In this document: one piece after another, positions 24,556-36,737 of the stretch
Layout: each line of letters opens with the position of its first letter
Numbering within the stretch: the stretch's first letter is position 1
Assembly: GCA_013115135.1 (NCBI GenBank)
Contig: JABANP010000145.1
Span: 46,903-110,902 of the forward strand
From: Perkinsus olseni
Taxonomy: Eukaryota; Perkinsozoa; Perkinsida; Perkinsidae
Direction of reading: 5' to 3'
Length of the DNA: 64,000 bases
Position numbers and translations under genes: made by a program
Notes under the pieces: model-generated
What the model saw: the letters and a program-made list of their open reading frames with translations, nothing else
Told to the model about the DNA's origin: nothing
Databases searched by the model: none

Positions 24556-27081
24556 TTGAGGGGTCTGCCTAGACACTGCATGGGGACAGCATTGTGGCCA
24601 GAACCCAAGTATGTTATGCAGAATATGATGGATACTCATATCCGTATAGGTTACCCTTCGAAGCCGTTCTTGCACAAGTTGGATGGAAATAGAACACGCG
24701 CGGTCAGCGTGCTGGAGGGAACTGAGCAATGCTGCTCGATGGATGATGGTATCGCTCGCCACAGGCGGGCGGACTGGTCGAACTCAGATGAGATGGTCTC
24801 GTAGAGTTCAACTGTGCACACCGTTCAGCTCATTGAGGACATCAGAATTTCTGATTCAGAAGCATCCTCTGATCGTGCGAGTTGCCTGAGTGTCCGGTGT
24901 GTCCCGACACAAGCCTCTTGTGTCCGGAGAGGACACAAGCTGTCGGACAGACCGTTGGGTCCTACAGCAAGCTAGGCAACTGCCTTACCACCTATTCAGC
25001 CTTCGAATTGTGGTTTCTCATTTAATGTGTGAGGAAATTTAAAGGAGCCTTGCCTCCTACTCAGAAGCTACGCCTTCCCTTCATCTGAGCCGTGCCTCAG
25101 GAAGATCTTCGCGTCTTCGTCTCGTTTCTTCACTCGCATCTCTAGGTGTTAAGGTCTACTCGCTGAGATTCTTTCCGCACGCATCCCCTCTAAACCGTCC
25201 CCCCTCTAATTCTCAGATGAGAATGAATTCACAGAGTTGGGGTTAGATTTGGTTTCTTCGGGAACTCGAGGCTCTTTACTCTTTTAGTTGTTCGGCGGGG
25301 TGCTCGTGGAAGCTCCTTGGTCTCTTCTAGCGTTTTGAATTCTCGCTGAGTGAGGTAGTGAGCTAGGAGTAGCTCGATGTTCGCTTCATCTGCGTGGCCT
25401 GATTTCGAGTCGAACTTGGTAGAAATTGATCCAAGTTAGTGACGAACGTGGCTTCCTGAGAGGTCGAGGTCGATACAGTCCCACGGCTTCTGCACGAGTA
25501 GTAGTCTTCGTCGGCGGCCACTTCTGTATGTGCGTAAACTGTGCGAATCTTCATGATCCACTTGATTGGCCTTAACGCCCGTCCGTTCGAGCACTAGGTC
25601 GGTAACAATTGACATAGTTGTCCTGACCATTTCGGATGCAGTCCGCAGATTGAACCATCCGAGTCGGAAAATCCGACATTATGCAGCAACATCGGCTGCC
25701 AAGCTGCTCCTGTCATGAGTACGGGACTGCAGTTCATCTCGGAGTGATGCGATCACTTCGGGTGGGACAATAAGCCCCATAGATGCTTCGAGCATCGGCA
25801 CGGTTCTGACAGAACCTCAATCAGGCTCCAGGATGACCTCTTGCGGTCACTCCTCTAAACCTGTCCTGAGCAACACAGATCGCCTAGAGCTATCACCTCG
25901 GCCGTAGGACAGTAACTTAACTGTTCAATCTGATCAGCAGCGTTGCAGCGACAATGTCGGCCAGGCTCTGTACTCTAGAGAAGACCTTCCTTCAGGCTCC
26001 AGAAGGGCGGTCCATCATGAATGATTCATGATTGCCTCCCCTTCGGAGTGTGGCGGCTTACTTCCAGTGGGAGGCTCCTGAAGGCAGCAATCGAGGTAGC
26101 AGCTCGAGATCAATCAGTTATCAACCAAGTCTATCTGTTTGGTTGTTATATCGTTCCAACTTAGCGGTTTGCGCCGGCCCAGTTGGGCTTTAGTCTTGCT
26201 GCTGAATGCCAATCGCTAGCAAGTTGGAGGAGATTGGGGAGAGTGCTTTGACCTGGTAGGTCCTGGGATCACCAGTCGCGATCTCATGCCTCCACCTCGG
26301 GCACTGTGGTTCGCTTGCCCACCAACTCGCGGTGGCTGTCACAGTTCTGGCACTGAGGCTCAGGTCCTGAGCCGCCGCCCCTGTCTGGGGCAAGCCGTTT
26401 GACACAGCTCTCGGCTGCTTTGAGATGCCTCACGAGTGGCAACCCGCTGCACAGTGCTCACTGCACTGTTCGGGCTTCGGAACCACCTCCTCCCAGTCCC
26501 CCGCGGCTACGGTTTTAACGGTGACAGCCGGCGCCTTTTGTGCTGAGAGACGTGGCGATTATACCATGTACAGCACGATGTATAAGGGAAGCTTCAATCG
26601 ATGGCAGTATGTCACCTTGTATCTATATCAGTATATCATGCACTGTTGTCACTCATTTTGAAGCACCCTCCCTTTGATTGAGCCTTAAACGCAAATAGCG
26701 AAGCATTCAGACAGCATCTGGCACACACAAGACATGCAAGAATGAATACACACAAAGAAGAGGACGAACATGCCTCTACGGTGAGACACGAAATACACAC
26801 AAATATGAGAGAGAGAATCACGTCAGGTAACCCAGGAGCCGAAAAGCTCTCAGCGTGCACACACCAAGTTGAGATGCACAAAGGCTTTTTTCGTTCTTAG
26901 ACATGCAGGGATCGTAAATGGGAAAGAGAAGAAGTAATTCATCTCAACATACTAAGACACAGCATATTGATAAATAATAGCTGCTGAGCACGGTTATTGG
27001 TCTCACCATGAAGCACCAGCAGCCTACTCAAAACGGTCGTCCTTCGTCCTTAGCAGCTTCTGTGGTTTCAGATCAGCTTAG
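24556..27081. other. inter-gene sequence of duplication unit, copy A
   Basis: Near-identical to 33330-35897. It holds short inverted motifs (for example CATGAATGATTCATG near 26020), and no frame has clear coding character. A non-coding RNA or short-exon gene is possible but not supported. Confidence 0.4.
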
Positions 27082-27845
27082 CTAATACTGATCACATAGC
27101 TTATCGAACGAACCGAACCTCCCCTCCACGGCCGCCACTGCAGCCCGGCATGCTTTCACTGATTCCTTCTCAGTTTCTCCCGACTTCGACGTTATCTGCC
27201 TCAAGTCACTCTGGGCGCGCGAAGTGGGATCTCCAAAAGTCCTGAGCCTATAAGCAGAGCTGAAACTCCGTGGGTTCAACCTTCTAGCAGCGGTATTTAG
27301 TCTATCCAACGCATCATGCAGCCCCAAACCGGTTATTCTGCTCAGCGGATCCCTTCCCGGACTGAAACAGAGGGAGAAACATCATGCGGGTGGAGCAAAG
27401 AGTATGTGATGCAGACATGACTCACCGCTCGGCCTTGAACGCTTGTCGCTGTGGAGTCGTGGGACAAACGATTTCCCTCGTATAGGGAGTGTGGTCCAGC
27501 CCAATAACAAACTCCAAAGCTGTGTGGCCCACTTGACCGACTCTGTCATCGCTAATATAGCACGTGGCACCGTTGTTCTTGGTTTCGAGGTGCACCGAAC
27601 TAAGTGGAGGGAACGCCTGAGAGTAAGCGCATTTGACGGTGGAAAAGTCGCTCCTCGGAGTATCGATTGGGAGACTGGGTTTCAATGCGAGAACAGGCCG
27701 CAGTGGATGCGCTTACCAAAGCGGAGGCGAGAGGGGCCACGGCTGCAGCAGCGGCGGCGGGACTGTTCCTCCAGCGGTCCAATGATGATGTAACACGACC
27801 AAAGGGTGGCAGGGGAATTGAGTAGCGCTCGAGGAGTAGAAGCAT
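27082..27845 (-). CDS. secreted 4-Cys family, copy 2 (altered 5' exon)
   Basis: Exons 2 and 3 (27616-27426 and 27361-27082) are intact and match copy 5 closely: AFPPLSSV, CYISDD, IVCPTTP, then NPRSFSSAYRLRTFGD, KACRAAVAAVEG, LCDQY. Exon 1, ending at 27717, has lost a stretch of about 65 bp that in copy 5 spans the usual start codon. The remaining alanine-rich tail (AAAAAAVAPLASAL) is in frame with an upstream ATG at 27845, giving a longer, less typical leader. The product may not be secreted normally, so this may be a decaying copy. Intron 1 is 100 nt and intron 2 is 64 nt, as in copy 5. Confidence 0.65.
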
Positions 27846-28148
27846 CGCTTGCCTTAGGCTGATTGAACAGGCGAGCGATGCAGCAGTTCCTGTTCAAGCA
27901 ACTGCCAGCCGTCCGGGGTCTATCCCTTCTGGATTTCCGATGAGGGGCCTCGGGGGCGCGAAAGCGACTCGCCTCAGGCGAGGGTCGCATCAAGCGGTGA
28001 TGGACGTGATGTCAATGACAAAGTCTCTTTCACGCATAAGATAGAAATAAAGCATCCCAACATAATGATGTAGTAGCAAATTGATGAATAATAGCGGTTG
28101 CCCGCGGTCACTAGTATCGCAATGAACCATCGGCAACTTCACAGGGGC

Positions 28149-28190
28149 TTTAAAAAACCTCCTTACAGAGCTTCTCAAGTGAACCGTATG
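28149..28190 (-). pseudogene. 3' fragment of the secreted 4-Cys family
   Basis: On the minus strand these bases encode the family's C-terminus (AYGSLEKLCKEVF and stop), matching copy 7, then stop matching abruptly at a duplication junction. No other exon is attached. Confidence 0.7.
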
Positions 28191-28796
28191 CCTCCCTGTC
28201 AGATGTGAGAACCTACCTGTGACGCACGCGGGGCAGGTAGCTTCCAGCATTAACGGCAACGCCTCTCTCGTTCCCTTGGAACTCCTCGGCATTCAGCAGT
28301 AGAGGCCTGAAAGGGCCAATACGCAAGCGCGGACGGTGAGCCACCAAGATGGGACGTCTTGTGAACTTATCACGGTAAATCACCCGGCAATTAATGACTG
28401 ATTGAACGCGGAAGCTTCAACACTCGGACAACGTCTGCTAGACACCACATGCAAAAATGCGCCTCTTCCGTTGATACACTCAAAAGATAAAATAACATAC
28501 CTTTTCGGCAAGACACAAAACACATAAATATGAAAAAGAAAAGCCGTCACGCGCACACGAAATTGAATATCTCGACAAGTTTTTCTTTCGTTTTGACATG
28601 CGGGGATAATCATTGACAAAGTCTCTTTCACGCATAAGATAGAAATAAATTATCCCAACATAATGTAGTAGAAAATTGATGAATAATACTATTATTAATA
28701 GTGGTTGCCCGCGGTGATTAGTATCGATATGAACCATCGGCAACCTACTCACAATGGTCGTACTTCGTCCATAGCCGCTTCACAGGAGCTTTAAAA

Positions 28797-29482
28797 AACC
28801 TCCTTACAGAGATTTGCAAGCGAACCGTATGCCTTCTCTAGAGCCTCCACAGCGGCCCGGCAGGCCTTCTCCGATTTCACAGCCGTTTGTGACCCACCCA
28901 TGTGGGTCCTCAAGTCATACTCCGGAGTACGGACGACATCCCCGAAAGTCTGAAATTTTTTTGCGTGGTTAAGCTCCGAGCGTTCAACCTCGTGGCGGCC
29001 GCATTCAGTTCTTTTAAGGGCCCAGATATCGCCGAGCTATCGAGCTTGGTGAGAGGAATCTCGTACGGACTACAAAGAGGAGGAGACATTAGGATGAATG
29101 GAATATTAGGCAGGCTAATAACCTACTATCCGCGCCCGTTCAGGGTTTCACCCCCACGACAGACAATGTTCCTTATATGTGGCACCGTGCTCACTGCAAT
29201 TCCAAACTCCAAAGATTCATGACCCTGCTGTCCGGCTCTGCCATCACTAAGGCAGCACGTGGAACCATAGTCCTTGAGCTCTAAGAATACCCCGCGCAGC
29301 GGAGGGAATCCCTGAGAGAGGCAGTCGTGGGGCGCTCGGATGACAATGACGAAGCGATTCGCTCCGTCTTCGGAGACATGTCCGATGACCTCCCAAGGGA
29401 GATCTACCTACCCAGCGGAGGCGAGAGGGACCAAGGCTGCAGCAGCAGCGGCGGCGACGATAACCTGTCTAGTCGGCATTCG
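28797..29482 (-). pseudogene. secreted 4-Cys family, copy 3 (pseudogene)
   Basis: Exon 1 (start near 29482) encodes MPTRQVIV and ALVPLASAG but lacks one base at its donor compared with copy 7 (GCTGG then GTAGGT), so the splice joins out of frame. Exon 2 is intact (GFPPLRGVF, CCLSDG, NIVCRGG). Exon 3 begins PYEIPLTKLD and then shifts frame in an A7 run near 28953-28959. The downstream frame still encodes FQTFGD, TPEYDLR, KACRAAVEALEKAYGS and LCKEVF. Two independent one-base lesions argue for a real pseudogene, though both could be sequencing errors (one is in a homopolymer). Confidence 0.72.
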
Positions 29483-29584
29483 AAGGAATACAAGTAAACA
29501 CTGGATGAAGGCTGTCACTCCGATTATCAACGTGACAAGAGCAGAGGGCGGTGGAGGAATGAGACAACGCTCGACAGTCGGGAT

Positions 29585-29695
29585 TATCGCTCGCCTTAGG
29601 CGAGCGAGGCTAGTGCAGAAGGCGAGCGAGGCTAGTGCAGCAGGCGAGCGAGGCTAGTGCAGCAGGCGAGCGAGGCTAGTGCAGCAGGCTAGCGT
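29585..29695. repeat. 22-bp tandem repeat, array 1
   Basis: Four to five copies of a unit containing GGCGAGCGAGGCTAGTGCAG, located upstream of family copy 3. It is shared with the array near 41585-41745 upstream of copy 7. Confidence 0.88.
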
Positions 29696-30465
29696 TTATG
29701 CAGTCCCGAGACCCACCTTCCACGTGACTGTCGCTAGAGTGAACTTAACTCCACGGTCCATAGTGGCCACTCCTTCGTAGCGGCAACGACGATCCGCAAA
29801 GATTTCACCCATTCAACAAGCGCGGGGACTGACGGTCCGTGTTGCAACAGCAACCCTGAGGGCTTATCGAGGGACAGCAGTGCTTACAAAGTCCCCCGTG
29901 CACCTGCCATTTCGCCGCTCTTCGTTGAGCCCTGAGATCCCAGCCATTGAATTTCTCCCTGATGTTTGAAAGGACAAAATAATTCGCGGTGATAGAGAGA
30001 GGTTGTCAGAAACGCCGAAAGGCTGATGCTACAGTAAAACCTCTCCCAGGGGAATGGTTGGCCCTGTACCCAAGCGCGGCGGTCGAGGGCGAAGCGTCTC
30101 CACTGAAGTCCCTGGAACCTTGCGACGAGGCGCTCGGTGGCCGTGCTGTGGCCACGACGCCTGGATGAGTGTGATCTCTCAGTTCTAGTAGACCTGCCCT
30201 ACTGCATAGCCTTCTACTCCTCGTTGACGCATTCGGATCGATGATGGGTGAACAGAGTAGCCTTTCTCGCAATCGACCTCACAAGCCTATCAGTGAATAT
30301 CGGCTGAGCGCCTTCAATCGACCATCACCACCACCGGTGGAAACTACCAGCCACGTCTCCCATGACGCATCCCTCAAATATCGAACCCAACGACCATGAC
30401 TGGTTGAACCATATGGCACTCCCGCCATGTGTGATATACTGGTGCACGAAGCACCTTCGGACAGT

Positions 30466-31962
30466 TCAAGAAAGTCTTAACAACTGTAACATTGATATCA
30501 TCATCAAATACGCTCTACAAGAACGGCTATGTTGAGAAGTACATCGAGGCGTCGTCATTATCACCATCACTCCGGTGGGCAGAGCCATGAACACATCCTG
30601 TCGACATACTTGTGTGGCCGCTGTGTGAGAGCTAGTAGTACTTTCTTCAAGCACAATATGACCACCACTTGAACGGCAACACTGGTAAGGCAAACCCAAG
30701 GCCCAGGCCTGGTCACCAAGACCACCCTCAAAGTTCCACACAGCCGTCAGGGTTACCGAGTGGACGACGGATAGACAGAGACAGATGAATCTGCACATTC
30801 GCCGAGCAAACGAAGAGCAGCAACCGAGCATGGCAGCAGAACCGTAGACGCAGTAGAAGAGTATGTGAAGAATGATACGCATGGCGGTGACTGTGATACC
30901 CGTGACGATGCGACCGGTGAGCATAGTAGCACAAATCATCGGGAAAGCATTTACTAGTGTTATCCTCAGGCTGTACTCATTGGCACCCCATTGGTTGAAG
31001 AGATGAGCGAAAAGCTTCTTCGCTTGCGATCGGAAGTTTTCGAAGTCGCCGTAGAGTCTCTCGATATGCTGCATGATCATGACTCTGTCGCCTTCTAGAT
31101 AACACTTCAACGCTCGGGCGTCGAACCTCAAAAGATCCTGCTGGAGCTTCAACCGAGGCTTGCCGTCAATGTACAGGCAAAAATACCCCGTGCACAAGGA
31201 AAATACCAAATCAATGAGCCAGCCCGGTAGAAAGACATCGCCATCGAGAGCAGTGCGAAGGGCCCAGTAAAGCTGCTGAAAGGACATAATTCTCGCTCGG
31301 TTCTCGATGATCAGAAGTGGCCAAATCTCAACATTCCGAGACGAGTCTGTCCTGAGAAAGCAGGCTAACTCGAAAATGCACCAGAGCCTCTCATTATAAT
31401 CAGCGCTCCAAAAAATGACCAACTTCTGAGACCGCTGGAGGTAGTCGCCGATGTGCTTTATACCCTCTAGTTTCTTCGCTTCGTCGTCCTGGTGAATGCA
31501 AAATTGGTCGAAGAAGACCATGGTTCGATCCCAGCAGAGGAAACCTCCGAGTAGATACCCGCTGAACAAAGCCAGCCACATGCCGACAAATATGACAGGC
31601 ACCGGCAATTCATACAGTGTCATCGCCCAACCACACAAGCCGGCCAGCGTAAAAGCCTGTACGCTGTTATAGCGGAGCGAGAAGCATCCGTACTTCAAAT
31701 AAGGGGCCGCCGACCACGAATGACTGATGAACATATCCAAACGCTTCACTCGCCTGGACCGTAGGAAGAGGTCATTCTTGTGGAGTTCTCGACCGTGGGG
31801 CTTCAACGGCCAATGACGGGCAAGGTCACATGCCGCAACTCCTTTGAGATCGAGTAAGCCTTGAGTGGTAGCCGTAGAGAATCCTTCCGGAGAGAGTTCA
31901 TGATGGGTTTGAAACCGGGGCGTCAAGCCCGAATGGAGTTGCTCATGACCGGATGATGACAT
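30466..31962 (-). CDS. multi-pass membrane protein with TIR-like FISHSW domain
   Basis: About 498 residues from the ATG at 31962. After a soluble N-terminus, RLDMFISHSWSA begins a TIR-like fold that continues after a membrane insertion with FFDQFCIHQDD, KHIGDYLQRSQKLVIFW and YNERLWCIFELACF. The Cys-Ile-Phe-Glu-Leu-Ala motif is typical of these alveolate proteins. Hydrophobic spans lie in the first third (FTLAGLCGWAMTLYE, VIFVGMWLALFSGYLLGG), mid-protein (WLIDLVFSLCTGYFCLYI) and towards the C-terminus (two to three helices). The role is unknown; TIR-like domains may act in signalling or NAD cleavage, but no such activity is claimed. A truncated duplicate lies at 56270-57184. A one-base difference between copies after NFEGGL means one of the two C-termini is shifted. 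Confidence 0.72.
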   Translation of the reverse strand: MSSSGHEQLHSGLTPRFQTHHELSPEGFSTATTQGLLDLKGVAACDLARHWPLKPHGRELHKNDLFLRSRRVKRLDMFISHSWSAAPYLKYGCFSLRYNSVQAFTLAGLCGWAMTLYELPVPVIFVGMWLALFSGYLLGGFLCWDRTMVFFDQFCIHQDDEAKKLEGIKHIGDYLQRSQKLVIFWSADYNERLWCIFELACFLRTDSSRNVEIWPLLIIENRARIMSFQQLYWALRTALDGDVFLPGWLIDLVFSLCTGYFCLYIDGKPRLKLQQDLLRFDARALKCYLEGDRVMIMQHIERLYGDFENFRSQAKKLFAHLFNQWGANEYSLRITLVNAFPMICATMLTGRIVTGITVTAMRIILHILFYCVYGSAAMLGCCSSFARRMCRFICLCLSVVHSVTLTAVWNFEGGLGDQAWALGLPYQCCRSSGGHIVLEESTTSSHTAATQVCRQDVFMALPTGVMVIMTTPRCTSQHSRSCRAYLMMISMLQLLRLS

Positions 31963-31968
31963 GAACAA

Positions 31969-32560
31969 TCAACCTGATCGAACAGAAGCATCAAGCGCCA
32001 AATTCTTCCCAGCGCTTCTTCTGAGCGCCAACTGATGTCGTCGTCTCTCCTCAGTTCTAACTTCGGAACTCGAATAGGGAGTCGGTAGGCCAAGTACAGA
32101 GAGGGCCACGCGCTGCCTTGACGCGAATGCGGGCCGCTAGCTAATATAGCTAATCTGTCTACCTAATCTACTGCGCACGACGTCACGCTGTCTTCTTCTC
32201 AACGATCCCACCACAACTGAACGCGACCGAACGAAAGTGGACAACCGCGAGCAACCAACGGCCGAACTCTCAAATTTAACTGAACACAACTCAGTCGACA
32301 AGTCCAGAAACATGCTCTCACATACCGCGCGTCAATCAACAAACTTGGGCCTGTCCGCTGAGGTATTCCGGGAGGAATAATTCCGATCGTCCACTTTGAG
32401 GTTCTCCCACTCAATTTTGAAATTCTTCAGCGTGTAGTCGGCGAAGAACTCATAGTTGGCCTGAGCAAGCCCCTCGAGGTCTCATCATCAGTGGAAAAGA
32501 TAGCTCCCATCACGACGACAGTTCTAATACGTCTTCGAAGAGCAACAGTGGCTGGTCAGC
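31969..32560. other. 5' flank of the FISHSW gene, no other gene
   Basis: No protein-like frame was seen. The region separates the FISHSW start from the last exon of family copy 4. Confidence 0.4.
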
Positions 32561-33329
32561 CTAACCGATGGTACAACGAAATCTATGACTTGTTGGGGCA
32601 AGGCCTTTGTAGACCTCATCGCAAAGGCCTTCGAACGTGTCGTATTTCTTCTCTATAGCCTCGGATGTCAGTCGACATACATCTCGCAATTCGACGACTA
32701 GAGCTTCCCCAGGAGGCCCGAGTCCCTCTAGCGTGTTCTTCAGGACAATAACTTGCTTTTTTCTATGCGGCTGGTAACTCAACTCTTTAGCGGCCGAATC
32801 CACGCTAACCAGGCCTTCGAGGAGTGTCGAGTTGTCGAGATGGTTCAGCGGATCCGGGTCAGGACTGAAGGGGGAAAAGCAAAGTTGGAACGAGAAAGAT
32901 ACCATCATATTAGAGTTCCTACTAGCCGATTTCAAATGCGGACCGATACCAAGTCTCGGGACAAACAATGAGACGTGTCTTCGTCGCGCTGTTCTGTGCA
33001 ACTGTGAGCCCTAGAGCAGTGTGATTGGCCCATTCAGGGTTGCCTTCGCTGAACAAGCAATCCACTCCGTTGTTTGCGAGTCTCAGGGAGTTCTCCTTGA
33101 GCCTAGGGAAGGCCTGAGCACGGCTGAGTCGTGAGATAGCGAGGCGAAGGTAAACAGCGACTCGTTAGAGAGGCAGCAGCACAAAGCGGAGCACAAGGGA
33201 CAAGTCAGAAGATAATTAATCAATTCGTTTGGAAACACCTGTCCGTGTGGACATGCTTACGTCAGCGGAGGCGAGAGGGACCAAGGCTGCAGCAGCAGTG
33301 GCGATGATGATGACCTCTTTAGTCGACAT
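32561..33329 (-). CDS. secreted 4-Cys family, copy 4 (intact, new C-terminus)
   Basis: Exons 33329-33261 (69 nt), 33113-32923 (191 nt) and 32864-32561 (304 nt); introns start GTAAGC and GTAGGA and end CTCAG and CTTCAG. The frame is open across all three, giving 187 residues. Domains: signal peptide ending ALVPLASAD; exon 2 AFPRLKEN, GVDCLFSEG, RLIVCPET; exon 3 PDPDPLNHLD, a helical stretch, RDVCRLTSEAIEKK and GLCDEVYKGLAPT. The last ten residues (SHRFRCTIG region) differ from copy 1 because the duplication breakpoint lies at 32592 within this exon. Probably exported or secreted, with two potential disulfides. Function unknown. Confidence 0.75.
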
Positions 33330-35897
33330 TTGTGGGGTCTGCCTAGACACTGCATGGGGACAGCATTGTGGCCAGAACCCAAGTATGTTATGCAGAATAT
33401 GATGGATACTCATATCCGTATAGGTTACCCTTCGAAGCCTTTCTTGCACAAGTTGGATGGAAATAGAACACGCGCGGTCAGCATGCTGGAGGGAACTGAG
33501 CAATGCTGCTCGATGGATGATGGTATCGCTCGCCACAGGCGGGCGGACTGGTCGAACTCAGATGAGATGGTCTCGTAGAGTTCAACTGTGCACACCGTTC
33601 AGTTCATTGAAGACATCAGAATTTCTGATTCAGAAGCATCCTCTGATCGTGCGAGTTGCTTAAGTGTCCGGTGTGTCCCGACACAAGCCTCTTGTGTCCG
33701 GAGACGACACAAGCTGTCGGACAGACCGTTGGGTCCTACAGCAAGCTAGGCAACTGCCTTGCCACTCATTCAGCCTTCGAATCGTGGTTTTTCATTTTAT
33801 GTGTGAGAAAATTTAAAGGAGCCTTGCCTCCTACTCAGAAGCTATGCCTTCCCTTCATCTGAGCCGTGCCTCAGGAAGATCTTCGCGTCTTCGTCTCGTT
33901 TCTTCACTCGCATCTCTAGGTGTTAAGGTCTACTCGCTGAGATTCTTTCCGCACGCATCCCCTCTAAACCGTCCCCCCTCTAATTCTCAGATGAGAATGA
34001 ATTCACAGAGTTGGGGTTAGATTTGGTTTCTTCGGGAACTCGAGGCTCTTTACTCTTTTAGTTGTTCGGCGGGGTGCTCGTGGAAGCTCCTTGGTCTCTT
34101 CTAGCGTTTTGAATTCTCGCTGAGTTGGGTCATTGAAGGTAGTGAGCTAGGAGTAGCTCGATGTTCGCTTCATCTGCGTGGCCTGATTTCGAGTCGAACT
34201 TGGTAGAAATTGATCCAAGTTAGTGACGAACGTGGCTTCCTGAGAGGTCGAGGTCGATACAGTCCCACGGCTTCTGCACGAGTAGTAGTCTTTGTGGGCG
34301 GCCACTTCTGTATGTGCGTAAACTGTGCGAATCTCCATGATCCACTAGATTGGTCTTAACGCCCGTCCGTTCGAGCACTAGGTCAGTAACAATTGACATA
34401 GTTGTCCTGACCATTTCGGATGCAGTCCGCAGATTGAACCATCCGGGTCGGAAAATCCGACATTATGCAGCAACATCGGCTGCCAAGCTGCTCCTGTCAT
34501 AAGTACGGGACTGCAGTTCATCTCGGAGTGATGCGATCACTTCGGGTAGGACGATAAGTCCCATAGATGCTTCGAGCATCAGCACGGTTCTGACAGAACC
34601 TCAATCAGGCTCCAGGATGACTTCTTGCGGTCACTCCTCTAAACCTGTCCTGAGCGACACAGATCGCCTAGAGCTATCACCTCGGCCGTAGGACAGTAAC
34701 TGAATTGTTCAATCTGATCAGCAGCGTTGCAGCGACAATGTCGTCCTACTCCTCGAGGCAGAAGCTTCCTGCGAGATCCAGGCTCTGTACTCTAGAGAAG
34801 ACCTCCCTTCAGGCTCCAGAAGGACATTCATCATGAATGATTCATGATTGCCTCCCCTACGGAGTGTGGCGGCTTACTTCCAGTAGGAGGCTCCTGAAGG
34901 CAGCAATCGAGATAGCAGCTTGAGATCAATCAGTTATCAACCAAGTCTATCTATTTGGTTGTTATATCGTTCCTACTGAGCGGTTTGCGCCGGCCCAGTT
35001 GGGCTCTAGTCTTGCGGCTGAATGCCAATCGCTAGCAAGTTGGAGGAGATTGGGGAGATTGCTTTGACCTGGTAGGTCCTGGGATCACCAGTCGCGATCT
35101 CATGCCTCCACCTCGGGCACTGTGGTTCGCTTGCCCACCAACTCGCGGTGGCTGTCACAGTTCTAGCACTGAGGCTCAGGTCCTGAGCCGCCGCCCCTGT
35201 CTGGGGCAAGCCGTTTGACACAGCTCTCGGCTGCTTTGAGATGCCTCACGAGTGGCAACCCGCTGCACAGTGCTCACTGCACTGTTCGGGCTTCGGAACC
35301 ACCTCCTCCCAGTCCTCCGCGGCTACGGTTTTAACGGTGACAGCCGGCACCTTTTGTGCTGAGAGACGTGGCGATTATACCATGTACAGCACGATGTATA
35401 AGGGAAGCTTCAATCGATGGCAGTATGTCACCTTGTATCTATATCAGTATATTATGCACTGTTGTCACTCATTTTGAAGCACCCTCCCTTTGATTAAGCC
35501 TTAAACGCAAATAACGAAGCATTCGGCCAGCATCTGGCACACACAAGACATGCAAGAATGAATACACACAAAGAAGAGGACGAACATGCCTCTACGGTGA
35601 GACACAAAATACACACAAATATGAGAGAGAGAATCACGTCAGGTAACCCAGAAGCCGAAAAGCTCTCAGCGTGCACACACCAAGTTGTAATGCACAAAGG
35701 CTTTTTTCGTTCTTAGTCATGCAGGGATGATAAATGGGAATGAGAAGAGATAATTCATCCCAACATACTAAGATACAGCATATTGATAAATGATAGCTGC
35801 TGAGTACGGTTATTGGTCTCACCATAAAGCACCAGCAGCCTACTCAAAACGGTCGTCCTTCGTCCTTAGCAGCTTCTGTGGTTTCAGATCAGCTTAG
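33330..35897. other. inter-gene sequence of duplication unit, copy B
   Basis: Counterpart of 24556-27081 with the same lack of recognisable genes. A short insertion (GTTGGGTCATTGAAGG region, 34128-34140) and one near 34741-34777 distinguish it from copy A. Confidence 0.4.
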
Positions 35898-36598
35898 CTA
35901 ATACTGATCACATAGCTTATCGAACGAACCGAACCTCCCCTCCACGGCCGCCACTGCAGCCCGGCATGCTTTCACTGATTCCTTTTCAGTTTCTCCCGAC
36001 TTCGACGTTATCTGCCTCAAGTCACTCTTGGCGCGCGGAGTGGGATCCCCAAAAGTCTTAAGCCTATGAGCAGGGCTGAAACTCCGTGGGTTCAACCTTC
36101 TAGCAGCGGTATTTAGTTCATCCAACGCATCAAGCAGCCCCAAACCGGTTATTCTGCTCAGCGGATCCCTTCCCGGACTGAAACAGAGGGAGAAACATCA
36201 TGTGGGTGGAGCAAAGAGTATGTGATGCAGACATGACTCACCGCTGGGCCTCGAACGCTTGTCGCCGTGGAGTCGTGGGACAAACGATTTGCCTCGTATA
36301 GGGGGTGTGGTCCAGCCCAATCACAAACTCCAAAGCTGCGTGGCCCACTTGAGCGGGTCTGCCATCGCTAATATAGCACGCGGCACCGTTGTTCTTGGTT
36401 TCGAGGTACACCGAACTAAGTGGAGGGAACGCCTGAGAGTAAGCGCATTTGACGGTGGAAAAGTCGCTCCTCGGAGTATCGATTGGGAGACTGGGTTTCA
36501 ACGCAAGAACAGGCCGCAGTGGATACGCTTACCAAAGCGGAGGCGGGAGGGACCAAGGCTGCAGCAGCGGCGGCGATGATGACCTGTTTAGTCGACAT
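35898..36598 (-). CDS. secreted 4-Cys family, copy 5 (intact reference copy)
   Basis: Exons 36598-36533 (66 nt), 36432-36242 (191 nt) and 36177-35898 (280 nt), 178 residues, with GTAAGC...CTCTCAG and GTGAGT...GTTTCAG introns of 100 and 64 nt in phases 0 and 2. Exon 1 is a classical signal peptide (MSTKQVII, poly-Ala, ALVPPASAL). Exon 2 has AFPPLSSVYLETKNNG, CYISDG, LEFVIGLDHT and IVCPTTP. Exon 3 has DPLSRITGLGLLDALDELN, RSFSPAHRLKTFGD, a Ser/Lys-rich linker, ACRAAVAAVEGRFGSFDKLC and DQY at the end. Four cysteines are conserved through the family. Likely an exported protein; no known domain is recognised. Confidence 0.78.
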
Positions 36599-36737
36599 TT
36601 GAGGGATTTGCCTTAACACTGCATGGGGACTGTTCCTCCAGCGGTCCCATGATGATGTAACACGACCAAAGGGTGGCAGGGGAATTGAGTAGCGCTCGAG
36701 GAGTAGAAGCATCGCTCGCCTTAGGTTGATTGAACAG

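Larger units (their letters stand above)
23808..28006. repeat. segmental duplication unit 1, copy A
   Basis: About 4.2 kb that matches 32592-37587 almost base for base, apart from a MITE in the other copy, a short insertion near 34128-34140 and scattered substitutions or small indels. It contains secreted-family copies 1 (part) and 2. Confidence 0.9.
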
